From the NCBI GenBank assembly GCA_002404155.1, contig DHJC01000081.1, positions 1-64,000 of the forward strand: a stretch of 64,000 bases of DNA, given 5' to 3'. The position numbers and the translations under genes were made by a program. Shown here in pieces: positions 26,056 to 34,571 of this stretch. This DNA is from Chloroflexi bacterium UBA4730 (GTDB lineage Bacteria > Chloroflexota > Limnocylindria > P2-11E). A model generated the notes under the pieces. That model did not search any database, had not been told where the DNA came from, and saw only the letters and a program-made list of their open reading frames with translations. The stretch's first letter is position 1, and each line of letters starts with the position of its first letter.

Positions 26056-26942
26056 GCGGTGAGCACCGCGAGCGCGCCTGGACGCACCTTGATCGCGACC
26101 TCGCTCGCGTGGATCACCTCGCCGTCGATCTCGACGGCGACGCGCCGGTCGAGCGCAATGTCGACGGTCCGCGCGCGGATGGCTTGGATCGTCGTGCCGT
26201 TGTGGTGCGTGCCGCGATACAGCCGCGCGAGCGCGCCGAGGGTCGCGAGCTTTCCGAGCTCCGTGGCGATGGTGAGATCGAGCCACCCGTCATCCAGCGC
26301 GGACTTCGGCGCGGGCTGCATCCCGCCGCCGAAGTAGCGGCCGTTCGACGCGACCACGATGAGGTGCCGCCCTTCGCGCGATTCGCCGTCGACGGTGATC
26401 CGCATCGCTAGCGCCTTGTACAGGGCGATCGCGCCGAGCGCGCCGGCGAAATAGCCCAGCGTGGATCCAACGTAGCGCGAGCTGCCCTTCACGCCTTCCG
26501 CCACGACCCCGTCGATGCCTACGCCGGCGGCGTTCACAAAGACCCGTCCGTTGAGCTCACCGACGTCGATCACCCGGCGCCTGGCCTTCGCGAGGAAAGC
26601 CGGAACGTCGCGCAACCGCTTCGGATAGCCCAGGCTGCGCGCGAGGTCGTTCCCGGTGCCGAGCGGATAGAGGCCGAGCGCGGTCGTCGTGCCGACGAGC
26701 CCGTTCGCGATCTCGTTCGCGGTCCCGTCGCCGCCCGCGGCGATGACCGTCGCGTAGCCGTCATCCGACGCCTCCGCCGCCAGGCGCGCGGCCTCGGCCG
26801 GTGCCGGGGTGACGAGCACCTCGATGTGCATGCCGGCGTCGCGGAACGTCTTCGCGAGGGTCGTCGCGAGGTTCCGCCCCCTTCCGTGCCCGGCCTCGGG
26901 GTTGAGGATCGCGATCGCGCTCGCCGCGCCGTTTTGGCTCAT
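26052..26942 (-). CDS. diacylglycerol kinase family lipid kinase
   Basis: The 296-residue protein has the DAGK catalytic-domain signatures NPEAGHGRG at the N-terminus, AAGGDGTANEI and PLGTGNDLARSLG, followed by the two-sheet C-terminal domain. These kinases phosphorylate diacylglycerol or related lipids (YegS/DgkB/BmrU group). The ATG overlaps the DUF4446 stop (ATGA). Confidence 0.9.
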   Translation of the reverse strand: MSQNGAASAIAILNPEAGHGRGRNLATTLAKTFRDAGMHIEVLVTPAPAEAARLAAEASDDGYATVIAAGGDGTANEIANGLVGTTTALGLYPLGTGNDLARSLGYPKRLRDVPAFLAKARRRVIDVGELNGRVFVNAAGVGIDGVVAEGVKGSSRYVGSTLGYFAGALGAIALYKALAMRITVDGESREGRHLIVVASNGRYFGGGMQPAPKSALDDGWLDLTIATELGKLATLGALARLYRGTHHNGTTIQAIRARTVDIALDRRVAVEIDGEVIHASEVAIKVRPGALAVLTA

Positions 26943-27421
26943 TGCAGTGCCGCGCGGATCGCCTGCTGCTCCTCATCCGACAGCGCGTGCTTCGAGCGTC
27001 CATTCGTGACCTGTTTCGCGAAGATCCGCGTTTCGGCCCGCCCGTGGAGACTCGATACGACGATGCCGGTACCGCCCTGGTCCAGCAGCGCGATGGCGAA
27101 CGACTGGTCCCCGCCGCTGTCCTGGAACGGGTTGAAGCGGACCACGCCGACCTTCTGCAGCGCGAGCCGGGATGACGCTTCGAGCTCACGCTCGAGCGCG
27201 TTGAGCGCGTCGACCCGGGACGCGAGCTGCTCGATCCGAGTCGCCTGGCCGGCCAGGACCTCATCAAGGCCCGTCGTCCCGTTGTCGCTGAGGATCCGCC
27301 GCAGGCGGCTCCGCAGGCGGGCCTCAGAGCGCTGGAGGAAGGCGAGCCAGGCAGCCAACCCCACCACCGCGAGCACGAGCGCGATCACGGCGCCTGACAG
27401 CACGGACGGCTCGAGCGGCAT
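26939..27421 (-). CDS. DUF4446 family protein
   Basis: The 160-residue protein has one N-terminal membrane helix at about 8-30, a coiled-coil stretch at 35-85 and the conserved DUF4446 segment VGVVRFNPFQDSGGDQSF followed by a short beta-rich domain. Function is unknown. It is the promoter-proximal gene of the minus-strand run toward selA and selB and is divergent from the small membrane gene at 27462. Confidence 0.8.
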   Translation of the reverse strand: MPLEPSVLSGAVIALVLAVVGLAAWLAFLQRSEARLRSRLRRILSDNGTTGLDEVLAGQATRIEQLASRVDALNALERELEASSRLALQKVGVVRFNPFQDSGGDQSFAIALLDQGGTGIVVSSLHGRAETRIFAKQVTNGRSKHALSDEEQQAIRAALQ

Positions 27422-27461
27422 GCCGCAGATACGGTAGCCGTTCCCGTATCCTTGGCCTCTC

Positions 27462-27776
27462 ATGGCGAAGAGACAGCGACGGAGCACGCGCGAGCGCCGC
27501 GCCAGTGCGGGGAGCGCGCGGCCGGCGGAGCACGACCGTCCGGTGACGACCACGAGCGCGACGCGTCGCTCGTACAGCGGGTCGCAGCGACCGGGGTCGC
27601 CGGTCCGTGCGGGTGCGGCACGCGCCGTCGGTGAGCCCTCCGCGGTCCTCGAGCGCGAAGCCGTACGGGAGCGAACCTACGTGACTCGGGACTTCCGCCG
27701 CATCGGCATGGTCGTCGCGATCATGGTGGCCCTGCTCATCGTGAGCGACGTCGCGGTGAACGCCCTCCTGCCCTAG
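27462..27776 (+). CDS. small protein with one C-terminal membrane helix
   Basis: The 104-residue frame starts with a strongly basic, disordered 75 residues and ends in RDFRRIGMVVAIMVALLIV plus eight residues, a single membrane helix near the C-terminus. No family was recognised. It is transcribed away from DUF4446 and ends 71 bases before tRNA-Val. Confidence 0.6.
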   Translation: MAKRQRRSTRERRASAGSARPAEHDRPVTTTSATRRSYSGSQRPGSPVRAGAARAVGEPSAVLEREAVRERTYVTRDFRRIGMVVAIMVALLIVSDVAVNALLP

Positions 27777-27847
27777 CCAGAGCGATCAGGCCAGGCGGTT
27801 CCCCCGACCAGGAGCATCCGCGTCCTAAACTCAGACCTCCACGCGAC

Positions 27848-27920
27848 GGACCCGTGGCTCAGCGGTTAGAGCACTCGGTTCACATCCGAGGGGTCGCTGG
27901 TTCGAATCCAGCCGGGTCCA
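27848..27920 (+). tRNA. tRNA-Val (CAC)
   Basis: A full cloverleaf is present: acceptor GGACCCG pairs with CGGGTCC, anticodon loop TTCACAT with CAC, T arm GCTGG/CCAGC, discriminator A73; CCA is not encoded. The last 18 bases plus 6 flanking bases are duplicated at 54520-54543. The stop codon of the neighbouring recombinase remnant falls inside it. Confidence 0.95.
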
Positions 27921-29264
27921 CGGAAGGTACCCCTCGGCTTGCCGCGTAGCGGCCCTTCCCGTCGCGAGTCGCGGTCAGGTAGGTGCGCACAGTAGGCGCC
28001 GCGATCGCTGCGATCATCCGCCGCAACTCGGGCCGGATGACGAGCTCCATCCCGTCGTCGGCGAACCGGATCTCGGTCACCAGCGCGTCGATGATCGCCC
28101 GGCGCGTCTCGCGGGTCATGTCGGGCCACGCGTCGACGACCGCCAGGTAGCGTGCGACGTCGCCGACCGTCGCGTTAATTGCCGGTGCCGTCGCGTCGAG
28201 AACCGTCCGGGCCTCGCGTTTCTCGGTCGCGTAGTCGTCGTCGCTCAGGTCCCCGAGGAGGTACAGCCGGCGCGCACGCTCGAGCCGCGCCTCGGCTACG
28301 CGACGCCGCCGCGCTCCGTCGTCGGCCGCTGGCTTCACCCGGACGAACGCGGCAAGGCGCGTCCGACGATCAGCGTCGAGATGCCACGTCCGCAGCCACG
28401 CGACGAACTCCGCCTCGAGGACCGCCTCGCTGCGTTGGAACGGCGTGCCACAGCCCGGGCGCGAATGCAGCAGCCGGTGATCGATGACGCCATCCGGCCG
28501 CGCCGAGCGACGACCCCAGAGCGGCTGCCCACACGTCGCGTGGCGAGCGCGGGACGTGAAGAGGTAGAGCCCGCGCTCGGCAGGCGTGCCGCGGCGGCCG
28601 CGGCGCTCGCGGCGCAGGCGCTGGATCGCGTCCCAGGTCCGTCGGTCGACGAGCGCGGGCGCGATGCCGGTGCGCTCCTCGCCCTTGCGGCGGGTCACGC
28701 CGATGGCAATCGGGTTCTTGAGGACCTCGAAGACGACGGTCGCGTCGAATGGCCGACCGCGCACCCGATGCGACGGATCGCGGCCTCGTCGTCAACGAGC
28801 GCGATCGCCGTTGCGGTCGCGTCCGACCAGCGGTAGCCCCACGGGAGCGTGCCGCCAGGTAGCCCGAGGCGCGCGAACCTCGCGGCGTAGCCGTCGCGGA
28901 TCCGGTCGGTGAGGTCGCGCGAGTACTGCGCGTTGAGCACGTGGAGGATGCCCTTCTGCAGCGCGCCGCGGCGATCGTCGGACCAGATGCCCTCGCGGGC
29001 GTAATAGATCCGCGCGCCAGCGGCGCGGAGCGTGGCCTCGTACGTGAACGCGTCGGCTTCGTTGCGGGCGAACCGCGACGTGTCGTACACGACCAGGACG
29101 CTGAACCGGTGCTCACGCGCGTCGGTGACCATCCGCTGGAAGTCCGATCGCTTGAGTGTGCCGGTGCCGGAGATGAGGTCGGAGTACTCGGCGATGATCT
29201 CGAGGTGCAGTTCCGTGGCGGCGCGCGGGGCAGTCCCGGTGCGGCCGCTCTCGGCGTACGCGAT
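27880..29264 (-). pseudogene. decayed large serine recombinase
   Basis: Two frames cover one recombinase. The upstream part (about 28700-29264) has the resolvase-type segment LISGTGTLKRSDFQRM and YDTSRFARNEADAF plus the start of the recombinase domain. The downstream part (27880-28764) has the rest, including a degenerate zinc-ribbon (CGQPLWG, CGTPF) and a helical tail. A frameshift near 28720-28760 separates them. The N-terminus with the catalytic serine is missing where IstB sequence begins at 29268, so the enzyme is dead. The reading frame ends inside tRNA-Val. Confidence 0.82.
27903..27926 (+). repeat. 24-bp direct repeat, copy 1 (tRNA-Val 3-prime end, putative attL)
   Basis: The stretch covers the T-loop 3-prime half, T stem, acceptor 3-prime strand and CGGAAG downstream of tRNA-Val. 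An exact copy in the same orientation lies at 54520-54543. A tRNA 3-prime end repeated in direct orientation, with a recombinase gene beside the intact tRNA, is the classical footprint of an integrated element. Confidence 0.7.
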
Positions 29265-29267
29265 CTT

Positions 29268-29573
29268 ATGAGCGCGCCGGCCGCCCCGCTTGCTCCCGAC
29301 CTCGAACAGGCCCTGAAGCGCCTGAAGCTCCGCGCGGTGCGGCAGCTCGCACCGGAGGTGCTGCAGACGGCGAAGGTCCAGCGCTGGGCTCCGGAGGAGC
29401 TGCTGCGTACGCTGGTCGAGGCCGAGATCGCCGCGCGCGACCAGGCCAACGAGCGGGCCCCGCTGCGCGTCGCGGCCTTCCCGGTGCGCAAGACCCTCGA
29501 CGAGTTCAAGGTCCAAGAGAGCGCGGTGCCGCAGCCGACCTTCGCGTATCTCGCCTCGCTCGAGTGGATCCGG
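29268..29573 (+). pseudogene. IS21-family IstB N-terminal fragment
   Basis: About 102 residues match the N-terminal helical domain of IstB-type transposition helper ATPases (LKRLKLRAVRQLAPEVLQTA, FPVRKTLDEF, ASLEWIRG). The sequence diverges just before the expected Walker A motif. It abuts the broken recombinase, suggesting that insertion or deletion of an IS21 element removed the recombinase N-terminus. It differs from the IstB at 51285. Confidence 0.75.
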
Positions 29574-29722
29574 GGGGAGGTCGCGCCGCGTACCGCGCTG
29601 ATCCGCGACCAGCTGCGGCAACGACCGGTGGCCTGCTCACGACCTCCGCTGCAGCGACGCTCCGCGTGAAGCCCGACCGCTATCCGCCGGACCGGCCGGC
29701 CAGGCGCGTCGGGTAGGGCTAC

Positions 29723-30655
29723 GTGCAGCTCGCTACGTTCGTCGTGCCTACGACGGGGATGGTCGCGACCGGGGCGGTCGAGAGCGGCACCGTCCGTCTC
29801 ATCGGCCCAGGTTCGCTCGGTGATCGTCTTCGGGCCCAGCTGGCGCTGAAGCCCGCGCCGGATGCGCCGGTCTACCCACTGAATGCGCTGCGGCTTTTGG
29901 CACCCGTGCCGGAACCTCCCAGCGTGCGCGACTTCTACGCCTTTGAGCAGCACGTCCGTGCCGCTCGCAAGCTACGCGGTCTGGAGATGTCCCCGACTTT
30001 CTACGAACTGCCAGTGTTCTATTTCAGCAATCCGGCAGCGATCTTCGGGCCGGACGCTGTCATCCCTATGGCACCCGGCACCCAGGAACTGGACTTCGAG
30101 CTGGAAATCGGACTGGTCATCGGACGGGGCGGACGGAACATCCCGGTCGAGCGCGCATGGGAGCACGTGCTCGGCCTGACGATCATGAACGATTGGAGCG
30201 CACGCGACCTCCAGCGGCAGGAGATGAAGCTCAACCTGGGCCCGGCCAAGGGCAAAGACTTCGCCACCTCGATCGGGCCTTGGCTGGTGACACTGGACGA
30301 GCTGCGCGATCGGCTGGAGAAGGACCGTCATGACCTCACAATGGTCGCCCGCGTTAACCGGCGCGAGTTGTCCCGTGGCAACGTCAAGGACGCGTACTGG
30401 AGCTTTCCGCAGATGATCGCGCACGCCTCGCGAGGGGCGACGCTCCGGCCAGGCGACTTGATCGGCAGCGGTACGGTCGGCACGGGCTGCATTCTCGAGC
30501 GGCGTCCGGAGAACACGGGAGGCTGGCTCAAGCCTGGCGACGAGGTCGAGTGCGAGATCGAGCGTCTGGGCATCCTGCGCAACCGCATTGCTGCGCCAGA
30601 CGAAAGCTATCACCTATTGCCTGACCCGAATGCACCGGACACGGTCGCCGACTGA
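29723..30655 (+). CDS. fumarylacetoacetase-family hydrolase
   Basis: The 310-residue protein has the FAH fold with metal ligands in the E-X-E...D pattern (ELDFELEIGLVIG and MNDWSARD), an N-terminal extension of about 80 residues and a C-terminal GSGTVGTGCILE-type strand region. The family cleaves C-C bonds of acylpyruvates or decarboxylates and hydrates aromatic-catabolism intermediates. The substrate is unknown. It starts with GTG and is the only intact gene in this mobile-element scrapyard. Its codon use looks slightly less G/C-biased than its neighbours, consistent with acquisition. Confidence 0.85.
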   Translation: MQLATFVVPTTGMVATGAVESGTVRLIGPGSLGDRLRAQLALKPAPDAPVYPLNALRLLAPVPEPPSVRDFYAFEQHVRAARKLRGLEMSPTFYELPVFYFSNPAAIFGPDAVIPMAPGTQELDFELEIGLVIGRGGRNIPVERAWEHVLGLTIMNDWSARDLQRQEMKLNLGPAKGKDFATSIGPWLVTLDELRDRLEKDRHDLTMVARVNRRELSRGNVKDAYWSFPQMIAHASRGATLRPGDLIGSGTVGTGCILERRPENTGGWLKPGDEVECEIERLGILRNRIAAPDESYHLLPDPNAPDTVAD

Positions 30656-31107
30656 CCGGGAGTGGGCCGCGTAGAGGAACCGACCGTGCGAGTGTGGTCA
30701 ACGGTCGACGGCACGCCCGCCGGAAGATCACCTGATTCTCGCCGGCACCTTGGCCCCGCTCCTCATTCACTGCAGGCCTCTTGAAGGAACCGGGTCGGCG
30801 GTCGGGTCCTCTCGGGCGAGCGATAAAACCCCGGGCCGCAGCCGGGTAACCCCACGAAAGTCTCGGAAAGGGCCGCGCTGACGCTCGGCAACCCCCCGGG
30901 GAAACCCCGCAACCTATGCCCGGTAGGGGCGGGTCGCGCTGGCAACCCTAGCGATCGATCCCTGCGACCCTGCCCGCGGCACGGGGAACCCCGCGCTCGT
31001 GCCAGTCGACGAGGGCCGGCTCGTGTCGGCGACGCCGCGGCCGGGATGGCTCGACTACATCGAGCGAACCGGCGTCCTCAGCGTGGGCGCGCCGGTTTTG
31101 GTCGGGA
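30656..31107. other. gene-free, hairpin-rich G+C segment with a short coding-like tail
   Basis: No complete gene was recognised. Between about 30780 and 30950 there are repeated short hairpins closed by loops followed by AACC or AACCCC, for example GGGGAAACCCC at about 30898-30908 and CCCGG/CCGGG at about 30829-30845. From about 30930 to 31110 one plus-strand frame has strongly G/C-biased third positions and reads like the C-terminal end of a protein (PRPGWLDYIERTGVLSVG), without a start or known family. It could be a structured RNA plus a gene remnant, or only debris. Confidence 0.4.
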
Positions 31108-31150
31108 GGCGTCGGCGGGAATCGAACCCGCGATGAGGGTTTTGCAGACC
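31108..31150 (-). tRNA. tRNA-Cys (GCA) 3-prime fragment
   Basis: Read on the minus strand there is an anticodon loop CTGCAAA (GCA), variable region, T arm GCGGG/CCCGC with a normal loop, CGACGCC as the acceptor 3-prime strand and U73, the Cys-type discriminator. The matching acceptor 5-prime strand (GGCGTCG) and a D arm are absent upstream. It is therefore probably a pseudo-tRNA or att-type remnant, not a working tRNA. Confidence 0.6.
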
Positions 31151-31339
31151 GTCTCTTCAGCGACGTAGCTGCTTCGATCACCTTACTGAGTCAGATGAGC
31201 AAATGGTTTGCCACACCAGTGTCGCCGGTGCGCTCGCCGAGCCCCAGAACGCTGCCGCCATGAACGGTCGAGGGAATCGATTCGTACGAGGATCCTGCAC
31301 TAGGCATCGTCACGCACGACGGTGCGCCCTCGGCGCAAC

Positions 31340-31933
31340 TCAGCTCAATGTGGGGAGCCAGCTCGATCGTCGCGATTCGTACGCGGCAATCGAGTCGACG
31401 TGGGTGAGGCTCAGCTCGATCTCGTCCTGTCCGGCGAGCAACCGCGCCTGCCAGGAGTCAGCCAGTGGGAACGGCGCGCTGTACCGAAGCGCGGCGACGG
31501 TGACCTCGCGCGCCTCCACGCTCACGGAGATTTCGAGGGTCGGGTCGGCCTCGACCGCCGCGAGCAACTGCGCCACGTCCAGCTCCGGCAGCTCGGCGAG
31601 CACCAGTCCGATGCCGAGGCCATTCGAACGGAAGATGTCCGCGAAGCTCGGGGCGATGATCGCGCCGAACCCCCAGTCCGCGAGGGCCCAGGCGGCGTGC
31701 TCGCGCGAGCTGCCGCAGCCGAAGTTCGCTCCGGCGACCAGGATCTTCGCCCCGCGAAAGCGGGCGTCGTTCAGCACGAACGCGGGATCGGCGCGCCACG
31801 CCTCGAACAGCCCGGCGCCGTAGCCGGTGCGTTCGATGCGCTTCAGCCAGTCGCTCGGGATGATCTGATCGGTATCCACGTCGCGCCGATCGAGCGGAAG
31901 GGCTCGGCCGGTGACCTGCCGCACCGGGTTCAC
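31340..31933 (-). CDS. leuD: 3-isopropylmalate dehydratase small subunit
   Basis: LeuD supplies the swivelling domain of isopropylmalate isomerase in leucine synthesis. The 197-residue protein has DVDTDQIIPSDWL, the FGCGSSREHA signature and PSFADIFRSNG. The GTG at 31933 overlaps the leuC stop (GTGA). It is the last gene of the ilv-leu operon. Confidence 0.95.
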   Translation of the reverse strand: MNPVRQVTGRALPLDRRDVDTDQIIPSDWLKRIERTGYGAGLFEAWRADPAFVLNDARFRGAKILVAGANFGCGSSREHAAWALADWGFGAIIAPSFADIFRSNGLGIGLVLAELPELDVAQLLAAVEADPTLEISVSVEAREVTVAALRYSAPFPLADSWQARLLAGQDEIELSLTHVDSIAAYESRRSSWLPTLS

Positions 31934-33333
31934 GAGAGGTCCGCCGGCGCCGCGAAGTGACCCGCGATCGCCGTGGCCGCCGCGACCGCCGGCGAGACGA
32001 GATGCGTTCGCGCTCCGGGTCCCTGGCGGCCCTCGAAGTTGCGGTTCGATGTCGACGCGATGCGTTCGCCGGACTTCGCGACGTCGTCGTTCATCCCGAG
32101 GCACATCGAACAGCCGGCGATGCGCCACTCGAACCCCGCATCGCGAAAGATCCGATCGAGGCCCTCGGCCTCGGCCTGCGCCTTCACCGCCATGGATCCT
32201 GGGACCGCGAGCGCGCGGATGCCCCGGCGCACGCGCCGGCCACGCAGGACCGCCGCCGCGGCCCGGAAGTCCTCGATCCGGCCGTTCGTGCAGGACCCGA
32301 GGAACACCGTATCGACCGCGATGTCGCGCATCGCGGTCCCCGGCCGCAGATCCATGTACGCGAGCGCCCGCCGTGCACTGTCGCGCGATGCGTCATCCGC
32401 GAGGGTCTCGGGATCAGGGACGCGATCGTCGATCGCGACGGACTGGGCCGGGTTGGTCCCCCACGTGACATATGGACGCAGGAGCCGCGCGTCGATCCGG
32501 ACCTCGCGGTCGTACCGGGCATCGGCATCGGTCGGCAGCCCGCGCCAATGATCGAGCGCCCGCTCCCAGGCTGCGCCCGTCGGTGCGTGCGGGCGGCCCT
32601 CCAGGTACGCGAACGTGACCGCGTCGGGGGCGATCATGCCGGCACGCGCACCGGCCTCGATGGACATGTTGCAGACGGTCATCCGCCCTTCCATCGAGAG
32701 GGCCCGGATCGCCTCGCCCCCGTACTCGACGAGATGCCCGATCCCGCCGTGCACGCCGATCCGGGCGATGATCCCAAGGATGAGATCCTTCGCCGTCACG
32801 TCGGCGGGCGCTGGACCGTCGAGGCTAACCGCCATCGTCTTCGGCCGCGGCCGCGCGATCGTCTGGGTGGCGAGGACGTGCTCGACGTCGCTCGTGCCGA
32901 TGCCGAACGCGATCGCACCAAATGCGCCGTGCGTCGAGGTGTGGCTGTCGCCGCAGACGATGACCATTCCCGGCTGGGTGAGCCCGAGCTGCGGCCCGAT
33001 GACGTGGACGATGCCCTGACCCGGATCGCCCATCGGGAACAGGCGGATGCCGAACGCGGCGCAGTTGTGTGCGAGCGTGGCGATCTGCCGGGCCGAGTCG
33101 GGATCGGCGATCGCGCGATCCGCCACGGTCGGCGTGTTGTGATCCATCGTCGCGACCGTCAGCTCCGGTCGGCGCACCCGGCGGCCCGCGAGTCGCAGGC
33201 CCTCGAACGCCTGCGGTGAGGTCACCTCGTGCACGAGGTGGAGATCGACGTACAGGAGGTCCGGTCCGCCGGCGGCGCGGTGGACGACGTGCGCCTCCCA
33301 GACCTTCTCGGCGAGCGGACGGCCGGTCGTCAC
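31930..33333 (-). CDS. leuC: 3-isopropylmalate dehydratase large subunit
   Basis: LeuC is the aconitase-type [4Fe-4S] subunit that isomerises 2- to 3-isopropylmalate with LeuD. The 467-residue protein has MDHNTPT, CGDSHTSTHGAFGAIAFG and the cluster cysteines in GSCTNGR and GCSMCLGMN. The GTG at 33333 overlaps the ilvA stop. A much longer upstream open frame overlaps ilvA and is not coding. Confidence 0.96.
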   Translation of the reverse strand: MTTGRPLAEKVWEAHVVHRAAGGPDLLYVDLHLVHEVTSPQAFEGLRLAGRRVRRPELTVATMDHNTPTVADRAIADPDSARQIATLAHNCAAFGIRLFPMGDPGQGIVHVIGPQLGLTQPGMVIVCGDSHTSTHGAFGAIAFGIGTSDVEHVLATQTIARPRPKTMAVSLDGPAPADVTAKDLILGIIARIGVHGGIGHLVEYGGEAIRALSMEGRMTVCNMSIEAGARAGMIAPDAVTFAYLEGRPHAPTGAAWERALDHWRGLPTDADARYDREVRIDARLLRPYVTWGTNPAQSVAIDDRVPDPETLADDASRDSARRALAYMDLRPGTAMRDIAVDTVFLGSCTNGRIEDFRAAAAVLRGRRVRRGIRALAVPGSMAVKAQAEAEGLDRIFRDAGFEWRIAGCSMCLGMNDDVAKSGERIASTSNRNFEGRQGPGARTHLVSPAVAAATAIAGHFAAPADLS

Positions 33334-34571
33334 GCGAGCGGCTGCACGTCGAGCAACTGCTCGGCCGGGAAACCCGAGCGGCGCACGAGCGCGAGGACCT
33401 CCTCGGCATGCGCGGTATCGCGGGTGTCCACGATGACGTCGAGGCCGACGCGTCCGAGCGTCGTGTACGGCCCGAGCCGATCGATCCCGACGTGAAGGAT
33501 GTTGATGTGCTCGCCACCGAGGATGCCAGTGAGCTCGTGCAGCTGTCCGGGCCGGTCGTCGAGCCACGTCCGGAACGCGAGGTACCGGCCGGCGCTCGCG
33601 AGTCCTTGCTGCAGGACCTTGCCGAGCAGGTTCGGGTCGATGTTGCCTCCACTGACCACGACGCCGAGGCGCTTGCCCGCGAGATCGCCCGGCGCGTCGA
33701 GGACCGCGGCCAGGCCCGCGGCGCCGGCGGCCTCGGCAAGCAGCTTGTGTCGCTCGAGGAGCAGGACGATCGCGCGCGCGATGGCCTCGTCCGTCACGAT
33801 CCGCATCGTCACGCCGTGGGCCCGGGCGATCGCTACGGTGCGCGCCGCCGGCTCGCGAACAGCGATGCCGTCCGCGATCGTCGCCGCACCGCCGCGGGTC
33901 GGCGAGCCGGTGGCGAGGGTATCCGCGAACGCGCGAGCGCCGGCGGCTTGCACCCCGATGAGCCGCGCGCCGGACCGGGCCTCTGCGATCGCCAGCGCGG
34001 TGCCGGCAAGGAGGCCACCGCCACCCACCGGCACGACGATCGCGTCGAGGTCGGGAAGGTCCTCGAGCATCTCTCGCGCGACGGTCCCCTGCCCCGCGAT
34101 CACCGTCGGATCGTCGAACGCGTGGATGTAGACCGCGCCACGCTGCGCCGCGAGCTCCCGCGCGGCCGCGAACGCTTCGTCGTAGCCGTCGCCCGTCACG
34201 ACGACGTCCGCGCCAGCGCGCTGGATCGCGGTCAGCTTCGCGAGCGGCACGCCGCGCGGAAGGACCACGCACACCCGGATCGCGAGCATCGCCGCGGCCA
34301 CCGCTACGCCCTGCCCGTGATTGCCGGCGGATGCCGTCACCACGCCGCGGGCCCGTTCCACGCCGTCGAGGGCGAGGAGGCGCGCCATCGCGCCACGCAG
34401 CTTGAACGCACCGGTCCGCTGGAGATTCTCGAGCTTGAGGTGGACCTCGCAGCCTGCCAGCGCCGAGAAGTCCGGCGAGTGCACGAACGGCGTCCGCTCG
34501 ACACGGCCGGCGATCGCCGCGGCGGCAGCGGCCACGCTGGTCGCGGCAACCGGCGCGGCAGCGACGCTCAT
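33330..34571 (-). CDS. ilvA: threonine ammonia-lyase with C-terminal ACT domain
   Basis: IlvA deaminates threonine to 2-oxobutanoate, the first isoleucine step. The 413-residue protein has the PLP lysine in GAFKLRGA, ASAGNHGQGVA, the phosphate-binding VGGGGLLAGTA and one ACT domain after about residue 330 (PGQLHELTGILG). A single ACT domain is typical of the shorter threonine dehydratases. Its place in the ilv-leu operon supports the biosynthetic role. Confidence 0.93.
   Translation of the reverse strand: MSVAAAPVAATSVAAAAAAIAGRVERTPFVHSPDFSALAGCEVHLKLENLQRTGAFKLRGAMARLLALDGVERARGVVTASAGNHGQGVAVAAAMLAIRVCVVLPRGVPLAKLTAIQRAGADVVVTGDGYDEAFAAARELAAQRGAVYIHAFDDPTVIAGQGTVAREMLEDLPDLDAIVVPVGGGGLLAGTALAIAEARSGARLIGVQAAGARAFADTLATGSPTRGGAATIADGIAVREPAARTVAIARAHGVTMRIVTDEAIARAIVLLLERHKLLAEAAGAAGLAAVLDAPGDLAGKRLGVVVSGGNIDPNLLGKVLQQGLASAGRYLAFRTWLDDRPGQLHELTGILGGEHINILHVGIDRLGPYTTLGRVGLDVIVDTRDTAHAEEVLALVRRSGFPAEQLLDVQPLA

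Noticed and set aside
27880..27920. The recombinase C-terminus GFEPATPRM as real protein
   Set aside because: These residues are read from the tRNA-Val sequence; the natural end of the recombinase is probably just before the tRNA.
30780..31150. tmRNA or RNase P RNA
   Set aside because: The T arm and U73 near 31108 fit tRNA-Cys, and no tag-peptide frame, tmRNA 5-prime acceptor strand or RNase P conserved core was found.
31108..31190. A functional tRNA-Cys
   Set aside because: The 5-prime acceptor strand cannot pair with CGACGCC and there is no D arm.
31930..34272. A 780-residue frame extending leuC upstream
   Set aside because: The extension overlaps ilvA antisense-like in composition; the LeuC family length and the GTGA junction with ilvA support the start at 33333.
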